From the NCBI GenBank assembly GCA_020442235.1, contig JAGRKQ010000160.1, positions 1-6,605 on the forward strand: a DNA stretch of 6,605 nucleotides, written 5' to 3'. Position 1 is the first letter of the stretch; each line of letters opens with the position of its first letter. The notes under the pieces were generated by a model. It worked only from the letters and a program-made list of their open reading frames with translations. It was not told the DNA's origin and made no database searches. The position numbers were made by a program, and so were the translations under genes. Origin of the DNA: Hyphomicrobiaceae bacterium. Lineage in GTDB: Bacteria; Pseudomonadota; Alphaproteobacteria; Rhizobiales; MH13. Below, in pieces: positions 1-6,119 of the stretch.

Positions 1-191
1 GACTTGCCGCAGCCGGACGGGCCGATCAGCGCCGTCACCTCGCGCGCGCCAATGTCGAGCGACACGTCATAAAGGGCCTGTTTGGCGCCGTAGAAGACGC
101 ACACATCCTTGCCGCGCACCTTGATGGGATGGCCGCCATCGGGCATCGGATGGACGATGGTTTCAGTGCGCTGAAGCTCGTGGGTGATCAT
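1..191 (-). CDS. pstB: Phosphate ABC transporter ATP-binding protein PstB, N-terminal part (cut by left window edge)
   Basis: This is the 5' end of the cytoplasmic ATPase that powers the Pst high-affinity phosphate importer; it would dimerise and couple ATP hydrolysis to the PstC/PstA channel. Only 63 complete codons are in the window. They show an aromatic A-loop residue (Tyr34 in FYGAKQAL) and a Walker A motif GPSGCGK at residues 57-63, typical of PstB. The signature motif, Walker B and switch histidine lie beyond the edge. The ATG at 191 is preceded by GGAG at a 7-base spacing, which supports this start; an in-frame ATG at codon 16 is a weaker alternative. The first ~20 residues before the ABC fold look like a short, poorly conserved leader. 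It is the last visible gene of the pst operon, 32 bases after pstA. Assignment as PstB rather than another ABC ATPase rests on Walker A plus the operon context. Confidence 0.93.
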   Translation of the reverse strand, partial: MITHELQRTETIVHPMPDGGHPIKVRGKDVCVFYGAKQALYDVSLDIGAREVTALIGPSGCGK

Positions 192-198
192 CGGAGCT

Positions 199-202
199 CT
201 CC
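199..202 (-). promoter_or_regulatory. Ribosome binding site of pstB
   Basis: On the minus strand GGAG lies 7 bases before the ATG at 191, inside the 32-base pstA-pstB gap. No promoter or terminator is visible in this gap, so pstB is probably translated from the same transcript as pstA. Confidence 0.6.
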
Positions 203-223
203 GGGTAACGCGGGTTTACGGGC

Positions 224-2068
224 TTACCAGCGGCGCTCGAAGCGCTTGCGCAGAAGAACCGCAATCGCATTCATGGCCACGAGGAAGGACAGAAGGACGA
301 GGATCGCCGCGGCGGTCTTCTGGCGGAAGAGCGCTTCGGGGAAATCCGACCACATATAGACCTGCACCGGCAGGACGGTGGCCGCATCGGTCGGGCCGCC
401 GGGAATGTCGACGATGAAGGCGACCATGCCGATCATCAGCAGCGGGGCGGTCTCGCCGAGCGCCTGGGCCATGCCGATGATGGTGCCGGTGAAGATGCCG
501 GGCATGGCCAGCGGCAGCACATGATGGAAGGTGGTCTGAAGCCGAGACGCGCCCAGCCCCAGTGCCGCCTCGCGGATCGAAGGCGGCACGGCGCGCACGG
601 CGGCGCGGGCGGCGATGATGATGGTCGGCAGCGTCATCAGCGCGAGCACCATGCCGCCGACGACGGGCGCCGAACGCGGCAGGCCGAAGGCGTTGAGGAA
701 GACGGCCAGGCCCAGAAGACCGAAGACGATCGACGGCACGGCGGCGAGGTTGTTGATGTTGACCTCGATGATGCGCGTGAGGCGGTTCTTCGGCGCGAAT
801 TCTTCCAGATAGATGGCTGCGGCAACGCCGAGCGGGAAGGCGAGCAGCAGCGTCACCATCATGGTGAAGAAGGAGCCGATGACAGCGCCCCAGATGCCGG
901 CAAGCTCCGGCTCGCGGCTGGCGCCGGTGGTGAGGAAGATCATGTTGAGGCGGTCGTCGATGAGCCCGCGCGCGGAAAGCTGGTCGAGATAAATGATGGC
1001 GGTGTCGTCGATGCGGCGCGCGGCTTCCGGCGTTGTCAGTTCGACAAGCCGCCATGTGCCGGCAGGCGCATCTTCGGTCGAGGTCAGCGGCACGACCACC
1101 GTGCCTTCGATGGCATGGGCGGCAACGACGCTGGCGCGCACGACGCCGCCGTTGATTTCCACCAGCAGCGAGGGAAGGCTGCGATTGAGGCTTTCGGTGG
1201 CACCGGGCCGGGCAGCGCGGGCTTCCAGTTCCGTGGCCTCTTCTTCCAGGCGCCCGATGTCGAGGCGCAGACGCTCCAGCCCGTTGGTCATCGTCTCGAC
1301 CTGGTTCTGGAAGAAGGCGAGGCGCGCGCCGGTTGCGGTTTCGATCTCGCGGCGGGCGGCGGCCAATTGGGTTTCGGTCTGGGCGATGGCGCGGCGCTTG
1401 CCGGCGATGTCTTCGCGCAGGTCGTCGGCCTCTTCCAGAAGCCATTCCTTGATCTGCGCCAGAACGGTGGCGAAATCGTTGGAGGTCGAGAGGATTTCGA
1501 TCTCCCCCTCGGTGCCGGTGGGCGAGGCGATGCCGCGGGTTTCGCTCACCCGGCGGCCGGTGGCACTGCCTTGCAGGTAAAGCTCGGCATCATCGTCAAG
1601 CGGCACGGAAATCGCCCGCACGGCGCCCATCAGATCGCGGTTTTCCAGCACTTCACCGGAGGCATAGATGCCGGCACCGGAGGAGAGGAGGCCGTTGAGG
1701 GTGCGCCGCTCGCCCCGTCCGGTCACGAAGGGCAGCTCCTCGCGCAGCGCGCCGCGCAGCAGCGGGTCGAACTCGCGCCGGAAGGCGACCGCGCCATTGG
1801 CATCGCCCTCATCGGGAAACTTGGCGACGAGATCGGGTTCCGACAGATCGAGCTCAAGCGTGACAAAGTGCGCGGTGAAGGCCGGCAGCCCCTGGGTCAC
1901 GATGGTCGACATCAGGATGACGAGGAAGGCACCGGCCAGCAGCACCGCGCCGAGTCCGATGTAGCGGAAGCGCGTCTCGGAGGCGTAGCGGGCCCTCAGG
2001 CGCCGGCGGGCTTCGTCGCTGGTGTGGGTGTCGCTGGTCATGACGCGTTCTTCGGAGATGTCAGTCAT
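224..2068 (-). CDS. pstA: Phosphate ABC transporter permease PstA, long form with extracytoplasmic coiled-coil insertion
   Basis: Inner-membrane permease that pairs with PstC to form the phosphate channel. The C-terminal half (about residues 390-614) is a standard ABC permease domain with several membrane segments and the ATPase-coupling EAA loop (EAALGLGASRL, residues 500-510, then HHVLPLAMPGI). The N-terminus has a cytoplasmic basic stretch (RRRLRARY) and one membrane segment at about 36-58. Between this segment and the permease core lie about 330 residues, inferred to be extracytoplasmic. They include a charged, heptad-like coiled coil at about 205-287. At 614 residues it is about twice E. 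coli PstA (296) and, from memory, well above the usual 400-450 of alphaproteobacterial forms with an N-terminal DUF3333 domain, which the N-terminus resembles. The ATG at 2068 lies in ATGACTGA and overlaps the pstC stop by 8 bases, suggesting translational coupling. An in-frame ATG at 2041 (codon 10) is the alternative start. Identity is firm; the role of the insertion is unknown. Confidence 0.95.
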   Translation of the reverse strand: MTDISEERVMTSDTHTSDEARRRLRARYASETRFRYIGLGAVLLAGAFLVILMSTIVTQGLPAFTAHFVTLELDLSEPDLVAKFPDEGDANGAVAFRREFDPLLRGALREELPFVTGRGERRTLNGLLSSGAGIYASGEVLENRDLMGAVRAISVPLDDDAELYLQGSATGRRVSETRGIASPTGTEGEIEILSTSNDFATVLAQIKEWLLEEADDLREDIAGKRRAIAQTETQLAAARREIETATGARLAFFQNQVETMTNGLERLRLDIGRLEEEATELEARAARPGATESLNRSLPSLLVEINGGVVRASVVAAHAIEGTVVVPLTSTEDAPAGTWRLVELTTPEAARRIDDTAIIYLDQLSARGLIDDRLNMIFLTTGASREPELAGIWGAVIGSFFTMMVTLLLAFPLGVAAAIYLEEFAPKNRLTRIIEVNINNLAAVPSIVFGLLGLAVFLNAFGLPRSAPVVGGMVLALMTLPTIIIAARAAVRAVPPSIREAALGLGASRLQTTFHHVLPLAMPGIFTGTIIGMAQALGETAPLLMIGMVAFIVDIPGGPTDAATVLPVQVYMWSDFPEALFRQKTAAAILVLLSFLVAMNAIAVLLRKRFERRW

Positions 2069-3446
2069 ACTGTTCCCGATACTTCTGGACCACGCGCAGG
2101 GCGATGATGTTGAGGGTCAGCGTCACGCAGAAGAGCAAAAGCCCGAGCGCGAAGGCGGCCAGCGTCTTGGCCGAATCGAACTCCTGGTCGCCGACGAGCA
2201 GCGTGACGATCTGCACCGTCACCGTGGTGACGGCTTCCAGCGGATTGATGGTCAGATTGGCGGCAAGACCGGCGGCCATGACGACAATCATGGTCTCGCC
2301 GATGGCGCGCGACACCGCCAGGATGAGCGCGGAAACGATGCCCGGCAGGGCCGCCGGCAGAACCACGCGGCGGATGGTCTCCGAGCGCGTCGCGCCGAGG
2401 CCCATCGAGCCATCGCGCAGAGACTGCGGCACGGCATTGATGACGTCGTCGGAAAGCGAGGACACGAAGGGGATGATCATGATCCCCATGACGACGCCGG
2501 CGGCGAGCGCGGATTCGGAGGAGACCGAAAGCCCGACGCTTTCGCCGATGCCGCGGAAGAAGGGCGCAACAGTGAGCGCGGCGAAGAAGCCGTAGACGAC
2601 GGTCGGGATGCCGGCGAGCACTTCCAGCACCGGCTTGGCGACGGCGCGCATCTTCGGGCCGGCATAGTCGGAGAGATAGATCGCCGCCAGAAGGCCGACG
2701 GGCGCGGCCACCATCATGGCGATGAAGGTGATGAAGAGCGTGCCGGCGATCAGCGGAATGGCGCCGAAGACTTCCGGATTGACCTGCTCTTCGGCACCGG
2801 CGGCGACGAAGGCGCCCTGCGGGCTCCAGTGCAGTCCGAACAGGAAGTCGTGCAGCGGCACCACCGAGAAGAAGCGGAAGCTTTCAAAGATCAGCGACAA
2901 CACGATGCCGATCGTGGTGACGATGGCCACGGCCGACGAGGCGGCCAGCGCCACCATGATCGTGCGTTCGACAAAATGGCGGGCACGATAGCTGGCCGCC
3001 ATGCGGCGCCAGGCAAAGAACGTCCCGGCAGCGACGGCCAGCACCAGAACCACCCACAGGAGAAGATGCGAGGTCTGGCGCATTGCCGCGACAACGGTGC
3101 CGGCGGCTTCCGATTCGGGCGTGCCGGTGGTGATGGCCCCGCCTTCGGAAAGGGTGAAGGCATCGCGGAAGAAGCCGGTCACCTGGGCCGGCGTCAGGCT
3201 TGCCAGATGCCCGGCATAAAGGCCGGACAGGCGGGCCTCGAAAACGCTGTTCTCAAGGATCGCCCACAGGGCGAGAACGATGAAGGCCGGAAGCACCGCG
3301 CAGATGGCGCCGAAGGTGCCATGGTAGCTTGGGCGGGAGTGCAGGCTGGCGATGTCGTCCCCGGCCAGCGCAAGCGCCCGGCGCGAGAAGATCACATAGG
3401 CCGCCACAGCCACGATCAGGAGAACGAGGAGCCCCTGAAAAAACAT
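2061..3446 (-). CDS. pstC: Phosphate ABC transporter permease PstC, with N-terminal membrane extension
   Basis: Inner-membrane permease, partner of PstA in the Pst phosphate importer. The permease core occupies about residues 160-461. It has a membrane segment at 163-187, further helices from about 228, the conserved PVGLLAAIYLSDYA and LEVLAGIPTVVYGFFA blocks, and an EAA-type coupling loop (LRDGSMGLGATRSETIRR, ending LPAALPGI, about 343-370). Ahead of it are about 150 extra residues with predicted membrane segments at roughly 3-20, 43-65 and 126-147 and a loop at 66-124. This makes it longer than E. coli PstC (319) and in line with long alphaproteobacterial PstC proteins. The ATG at 3446 is favoured because AAGGGGA lies 7 bases upstream and an in-frame stop occurs at 3459-3461. 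It follows pstS after a terminator-like hairpin and overlaps pstA by 8 bases. No separate promoter is visible ahead of it, so expression probably depends on read-through from pstS. Confidence 0.95.
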   Translation of the reverse strand: MFFQGLLVLLIVAVAAYVIFSRRALALAGDDIASLHSRPSYHGTFGAICAVLPAFIVLALWAILENSVFEARLSGLYAGHLASLTPAQVTGFFRDAFTLSEGGAITTGTPESEAAGTVVAAMRQTSHLLLWVVLVLAVAAGTFFAWRRMAASYRARHFVERTIMVALAASSAVAIVTTIGIVLSLIFESFRFFSVVPLHDFLFGLHWSPQGAFVAAGAEEQVNPEVFGAIPLIAGTLFITFIAMMVAAPVGLLAAIYLSDYAGPKMRAVAKPVLEVLAGIPTVVYGFFAALTVAPFFRGIGESVGLSVSSESALAAGVVMGIMIIPFVSSLSDDVINAVPQSLRDGSMGLGATRSETIRRVVLPAALPGIVSALILAVSRAIGETMIVVMAAGLAANLTINPLEAVTTVTVQIVTLLVGDQEFDSAKTLAAFALGLLLFCVTLTLNIIALRVVQKYREQYD

Positions 3447-3484
3447 CGCACCATCCCCTTAGCCGGCTTTGAGGCCTTTTAGAG

Positions 3485-3519
3485 AAAAAAGAGCACCGCC
3501 GCCAATCGGGCGGCGGTGC
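3485..3519 (-). terminator. Intrinsic terminator/attenuator between pstS and pstC
   Basis: A perfect 11-base-pair inverted repeat (GCACCGCCGCC at 3493-3503, GGCGGCGGTGC at 3509-3519) with a 5-base loop is followed, in the minus-strand direction, by TC and six T residues (plus-strand A run at 3485-3490). This is the textbook shape of a Rho-independent terminator, placed 39 bases past the pstS stop. pstC and pstA have no visible promoter of their own, so it more likely acts as a partial terminator that lowers permease and ATPase expression relative to pstS than as the end of the operon. That role is inferred from position and from the known excess of PstS in other bacteria. Confidence 0.85.
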
Positions 3520-3534
3520 CCCGGTCTTCTGGGC

Positions 3535-3550
3535 GCGGCCTTATGGCCGC
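3535..3550 (-). other. Short hairpin just after pstS
   Basis: A perfect 6-base-pair inverted repeat (GCGGCC, 4-base loop, GGCCGC) lies between the pstS stop at 3558 and the terminator hairpin. It has no T run of its own. It may stabilise the 3' end of pstS mRNA together with the next hairpin, but such short GC palindromes also arise by chance in GC-rich DNA. Confidence 0.35.
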
Positions 3551-3557
3551 AACCGGA

Positions 3558-4574
3558 TCAGAGCTGGACGCCGGTCAGCGTGCGGGCGGCAGCGCCCACG
3601 GTCTCACGATCGGCCGCCGGAAGCGGGATCAGACCCTTTTCGACGAGGTAGCCATCGTCGCCCCAGGCGCCTTCCGAGGTGTATTCCTCGATGAACTCGG
3701 CCATGCCCGGGATCACGCCAACATGCTCAGCCTTGGCGTAGATGTAGAGCGAGCGGGAAACCGGATACTCGGCGGAAGCGATCGCCTCGAAGGTCGGCTC
3801 GACGCCGTCGATCATGGCACCCTGGATCACCGCAGAGTTCTCTTCCAGATAGGAGTAGCCGAAGATGCCGAAGGAGGCCGGGTTGGCTTCCAGCTTCTGA
3901 ACGATCAGGTTGTCGTTCTCGCCGGCTTCGACATAGGCGCCGTCTTCGCGGATGGCCTTGAAGATGTCCTTGCAGACGTCGTCGGCAACGCCGGCTTCTT
4001 CGCAGCCCGGCTCCATGACGAGCTCAAGGAAGGCATCGCGGGTGCCGGAGGTCGGGGGCGGGCCAAGCACTTCGATTGGCTCGTTCGGGAGCGAGGCGTC
4101 GATGTCGGACCAGTTGGCGTAGGGGTTGGCGACGAGCGCGCCGTCGGCACCCGGAACCTGGGCGGCGAGGGCCAGGAAAAGCTGACCGCGGGTCAGGTTG
4201 ACCTCGGGACCTTCGACCGAGTTGGCGACGACGATGCCGTCGAAGCCGACGCGGATCTCGACCGGCGTGACGCCGTTGGCGGCGCATTCAGCAAGCTCGG
4301 ACGCCTTGATGCGACGCGACGCGTTGGTGAAGTCCGGGGTCTCCGGGCCGACGCCTTCACAGAACAGCTTCATGCCGCCGCCGGTGCCGGTGGATTCCAC
4401 GACCGGGGTGGTGAAGGTGGTCTGCTGGCCGAAGCGCTCGGCAACCGCCGTGGTGAACGGGAAAACCGTCGAGGAGCCGACGATCTGAATGGTGTCGCGG
4501 GCTTCGGCCGGGGTCACGGCGAAGACGGTCGCGATGGCAAGAGCCGCAGCGCTCGCGGTGGTGATGTTCTTCAA
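3558..4574 (-). CDS. pstS: Periplasmic phosphate-binding protein PstS
   Basis: Solute-binding protein that captures inorganic phosphate in the periplasm and delivers it to PstC/PstA. I choose the TTG at 4574 (338 aa). GGGAG lies 6 bases upstream, and the protein then begins with a classic signal peptide: KN, a hydrophobic ASAAALAIATVFAV core, and a likely cleavage after PAEA near residue 25. An in-frame GTG at 4610 (350 aa) also has a GGGAG 8 bases upstream, but would add an acidic, histidine-rich leader in front of the signal. Phosphate-pocket motifs of the family are visible: GSSTVFP (about residue 33), ESTGTGGGMKLF (about 60-71) and TSGTRDAF (about 175-182), with the later FGIFGYSYL and RSLYIYAK blocks. 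Four cysteines (about 72, 97, 191, 201) could form disulfides in the periplasm. It lies directly downstream of a Pho-box-like site and upstream of a terminator-like hairpin, consistent with strong phosphate-starvation expression. Confidence 0.93.
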   Translation of the reverse strand: MKNITTASAAALAIATVFAVTPAEARDTIQIVGSSTVFPFTTAVAERFGQQTTFTTPVVESTGTGGGMKLFCEGVGPETPDFTNASRRIKASELAECAANGVTPVEIRVGFDGIVVANSVEGPEVNLTRGQLFLALAAQVPGADGALVANPYANWSDIDASLPNEPIEVLGPPPTSGTRDAFLELVMEPGCEEAGVADDVCKDIFKAIREDGAYVEAGENDNLIVQKLEANPASFGIFGYSYLEENSAVIQGAMIDGVEPTFEAIASAEYPVSRSLYIYAKAEHVGVIPGMAEFIEEYTSEGAWGDDGYLVEKGLIPLPAADRETVGAAARTLTGVQL

Positions 4575-4580
4575 GGCACT

Positions 4581-4585
4581 CTCCC
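4581..4585 (-). promoter_or_regulatory. Ribosome binding site supporting the TTG start of pstS
   Basis: Minus-strand GGGAG (within AAGGGAGAG) is 6 bases before the TTG at 4574. Together with the signal-peptide sequence that starts there, it favours TTG over the upstream GTG at 4610. Confidence 0.6.
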
Positions 4586-4684
4586 TTGGGTGGTCATCGT
4601 GGCAGCGCACAAACCGGTCTCCCGGCAGCTACGCCCCGCCGAAGCCGCTTGGGCCCCGGTCACCGGGACTCCTATGCCCTGGAG

Positions 4685-4702
4685 GTCTCAGTTTTGTGAC
4701 AG
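4685..4702 (-). promoter_or_regulatory. Pho box (PhoB binding site) of the pstS promoter
   Basis: Read on the minus strand, two 7-base half sites, CTGTCAC and CTGAGAC, are separated by AAAA. This matches the 7-4-7 layout of the PhoB consensus (CTGTCAT, 4 A/T-rich bases, CTGTCAT). The first half differs only at its last base; the second half is weaker. The site overlaps the last codons and stop of phoR, about 110 bases before the pstS start. A weak -10-like CATAGG lies 8 bases further on at 4671-4676. Phosphorylated PhoB bound here would activate pstSCAB under phosphate limitation. The arrangement implies that pstS is driven by its own promoter in addition to any read-through from phoR. Confidence 0.75.
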
Positions 4703-6007
4703 TTCAACGTCTTGATTTTCAACGTTTCTGACAATCTCACCGGTTTCACAGTCGCGGCACTCCAACTGGAGGGAGAACCGCGCACCCTTACCCGGCGCAC
4801 TCGCGATGTGAAGCCGGCTGCGGTGACGCAGGGCAATGTGCTTGACGATGGCAAGACCCAGCCCGGTGCCCCCGCGCGAGCGGCTTTCACCGACATCCAC
4901 CCGGTAGAATCGCTCCGTCAGGCGCGGCAGATGCTCGGCGGCGATCCCCGGCCCCTCGTCGGTCACCGCGAGCTCGGCATAGCAGCCGCCGTCACTCCGC
5001 TTCGGGGTCTGGACGCTGATCGTCACCGTCTTGTCCGGCCCGCCATATTTGATCGCGTTGTCGACAAGATTGGTGACGACCTGGATCAGCTCGTCGCGCG
5101 CGCCGCGCACATGCACCGGCGTTTCGGGCACCTGGACATCGAAACGCACGGCATCGGCCCTGGCCAGCGGCTCCAGAAGCGCCAGCGTCTCGCACACCAG
5201 ACCGGCGAGATCCACCGTGCCCGAGGGCGCGACATGGGCTCGCATCTCGATGCGGTTGAGGGAGAGAAGATCGTCGATCAGCCGCGCCATGCGTCCGGCC
5301 TGGGCGCGCATCAGGGCGAGAAAACGGTGACGGGCCTCCGGGTCGTCCCGTCCCGCCCCCATCAGCGTCTCGATGAAGCCGGTCAGCGCGGCCAGAGGGG
5401 TGCGCAATTCGTGGCTGGCATTGGCGATGAAGTCGACGCGCATCTGCTCGACCCGGCGCTCCTCGGTCTTGTCCTCGGCGACCAGAAGCATGAAGCGCAT
5501 GGGCCCGTCGGCATTGTCGCGATAGGGGCGCACATGCACATCGAACCAGCGCTCGTCGGGCGTGTTGTCCTTGACCTCGATGCGTTGCGGCGTGCCGTCC
5601 TTGCGGCAGGATTCAAGCGCGCTGATGAGATCGGGCCAGCGCAGGCGGAAGGCGAGCGGGTCGCCGGGACGCGGCACGGAAAGGATGCGGGTCGCCTGCT
5701 CGTTGGCGTGGCGCACGATCAGCTTGCGGTCGATGAGAACCGCCGGATGCGGCAGGGCATCGATCAGCTGCACCAGCGGGCTTTCCGGCCAGGCGCCGGG
5801 CCGCTGGCGGTCCGAAGAGACGACGATGCGCCGGCTGGCCGATGCCGGGCGCAGGATGAAGGCGACCGAGAGGATGAAGATCACAGCCGCCACCGCTTCG
5901 GGCGTGTGCAGGCGGCCGGAATTCCACAGGATAAAGAGCACGAGGCCGATGGCGGCAAGTGTCCAGCGCTGACCGGTGAGCCGGCTCAGGAATCCGGGAA
6001 GCTGCAT
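4688..6007 (-). CDS. phoR: Phosphate regulon sensor histidine kinase PhoR
   Basis: Membrane histidine kinase that phosphorylates PhoB when phosphate is scarce. Residue numbers count from the ATG at 6007 (439 aa). AAGG lies 9 bases upstream of this ATG; an in-frame GTG at 6013 has a poor spacing. Two hydrophobic segments (about 16-31 and 36-54) are joined by a very short loop, so there is no periplasmic sensor domain, as expected for PhoR, which is thought to read the state of Pst/PhoU. A PAS-like region follows (about 78-178). The kinase core has the H box FIANASHELRTPL with phospho-acceptor His199, the N box NLVDNAIKYG (about 313-322), G1 DEGPGIA (about 350), the F-box-like RFYRVD and G2 GGTGLGLAIV (about 379-388). 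A tail of about 20 residues after the catalytic domain begins with a CRDC motif. Genomic position before pstSCAB supports PhoR over other PAS kinases. Its own promoter should lie in 6008-6119. Confidence 0.93.
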   Translation of the reverse strand: MQLPGFLSRLTGQRWTLAAIGLVLFILWNSGRLHTPEAVAAVIFILSVAFILRPASASRRIVVSSDRQRPGAWPESPLVQLIDALPHPAVLIDRKLIVRHANEQATRILSVPRPGDPLAFRLRWPDLISALESCRKDGTPQRIEVKDNTPDERWFDVHVRPYRDNADGPMRFMLLVAEDKTEERRVEQMRVDFIANASHELRTPLAALTGFIETLMGAGRDDPEARHRFLALMRAQAGRMARLIDDLLSLNRIEMRAHVAPSGTVDLAGLVCETLALLEPLARADAVRFDVQVPETPVHVRGARDELIQVVTNLVDNAIKYGGPDKTVTISVQTPKRSDGGCYAELAVTDEGPGIAAEHLPRLTERFYRVDVGESRSRGGTGLGLAIVKHIALRHRSRLHIASAPGKGARFSLQLECRDCETGEIVRNVENQDVELSQN

Positions 6008-6041
6008 CTCCACTCACCTTGCCGGGGAAGAATCACCACGG

Positions 6042-6071
6042 TTGACACCTTATCGCGCCGCGCAGCACCTT
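6042..6071 (+). promoter_or_regulatory. Possible promoter for the ppk2 gene
   Basis: A perfect -35-type TTGACA lies at 6042-6047. The best partner at an 18-base spacing is CACCTT (6066-6071), a poor -10 with only two matches to the E. coli consensus. Alphaproteobacterial promoters often have weak -10 elements, so this is possible but unproven. On the opposite strand GATAAG (6049-6054) overlaps this segment and could be a -10 for phoR, which would make the two promoters overlap. Confidence 0.3.
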
Positions 6072-6101
6072 CCCACAGCGCTGCATAGCCCACAGCGCTG
6101 C
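6072..6101. repeat. Tandem 13-base direct repeat in the phoR-ppk2 divergent region
   Basis: CCCACAGCGCTGC occurs twice without mismatch, at 6072-6084 and 6089-6101, separated by ATAG (period 17). Each copy contains the 8-base palindrome CAGCGCTG. The repeat does not fit the 11-base-period Pho box. Its place between two divergent genes suggests a paired operator for a dimeric regulator, but no known regulator site is recognised. Confidence 0.8.
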
Positions 6102-6119
6102 CTTGCCCCCTGCGGCAGC

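Noticed and set aside
216..1445. Second minus-strand frame of 409 codons within pstA
   Set aside because: Arginine- and proline-rich frameshifted reading of pstA. The EAA loop and membrane segments are in the other frame, with no sign of a genuine frameshift.
521..2107. Long plus-strand open frame (528 codons) antisense to pstA
   Set aside because: Its translation is low-complexity, rich in Gly, Arg, Asp and His with no recognisable domain, while the minus-strand frame encodes a clear PstA. Such shadow frames are common in GC-rich genes.
2022..3482. Long plus-strand open frame (486 codons) antisense to pstC
   Set aside because: Low-complexity translation with no domain; it runs through the pstC-pstA overlap and the intergenic region, as a chance shadow would.
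4655..4667. Inverted repeat CCCGGT-C-ACCGGG in the pstS leader
   Set aside because: The one-base centre cannot form a full hairpin. Short GC palindromes are expected by chance here, and no T run or regulator match is seen.
3516..4715. Plus-strand open frame (399 codons) antisense to pstS
   Set aside because: It covers pstS, its leader and the Pho box. The product resembles no family and pstS is unambiguous on the other strand.
4703..4725. 8-base direct repeat TTCAACGT at 4703-4710 and 4718-4725
   Set aside because: It lies inside the phoR coding tail and reflects repeated Val-Glu codons. The 15-base period fits neither the Pho box nor a helical repeat.
4717..4734. Second possible Pho box, TTGTCAG-AAAC-GTTGAAA on the minus strand
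   Set aside because: Only the first half resembles CTGTCA; the second half does not match, and it is inside phoR coding sequence.
4712..6088. Plus-strand open frame (458 codons) antisense to phoR
   Set aside because: Mirror of the phoR codon pattern with no domain; the kinase motifs on the minus strand show which frame is real.
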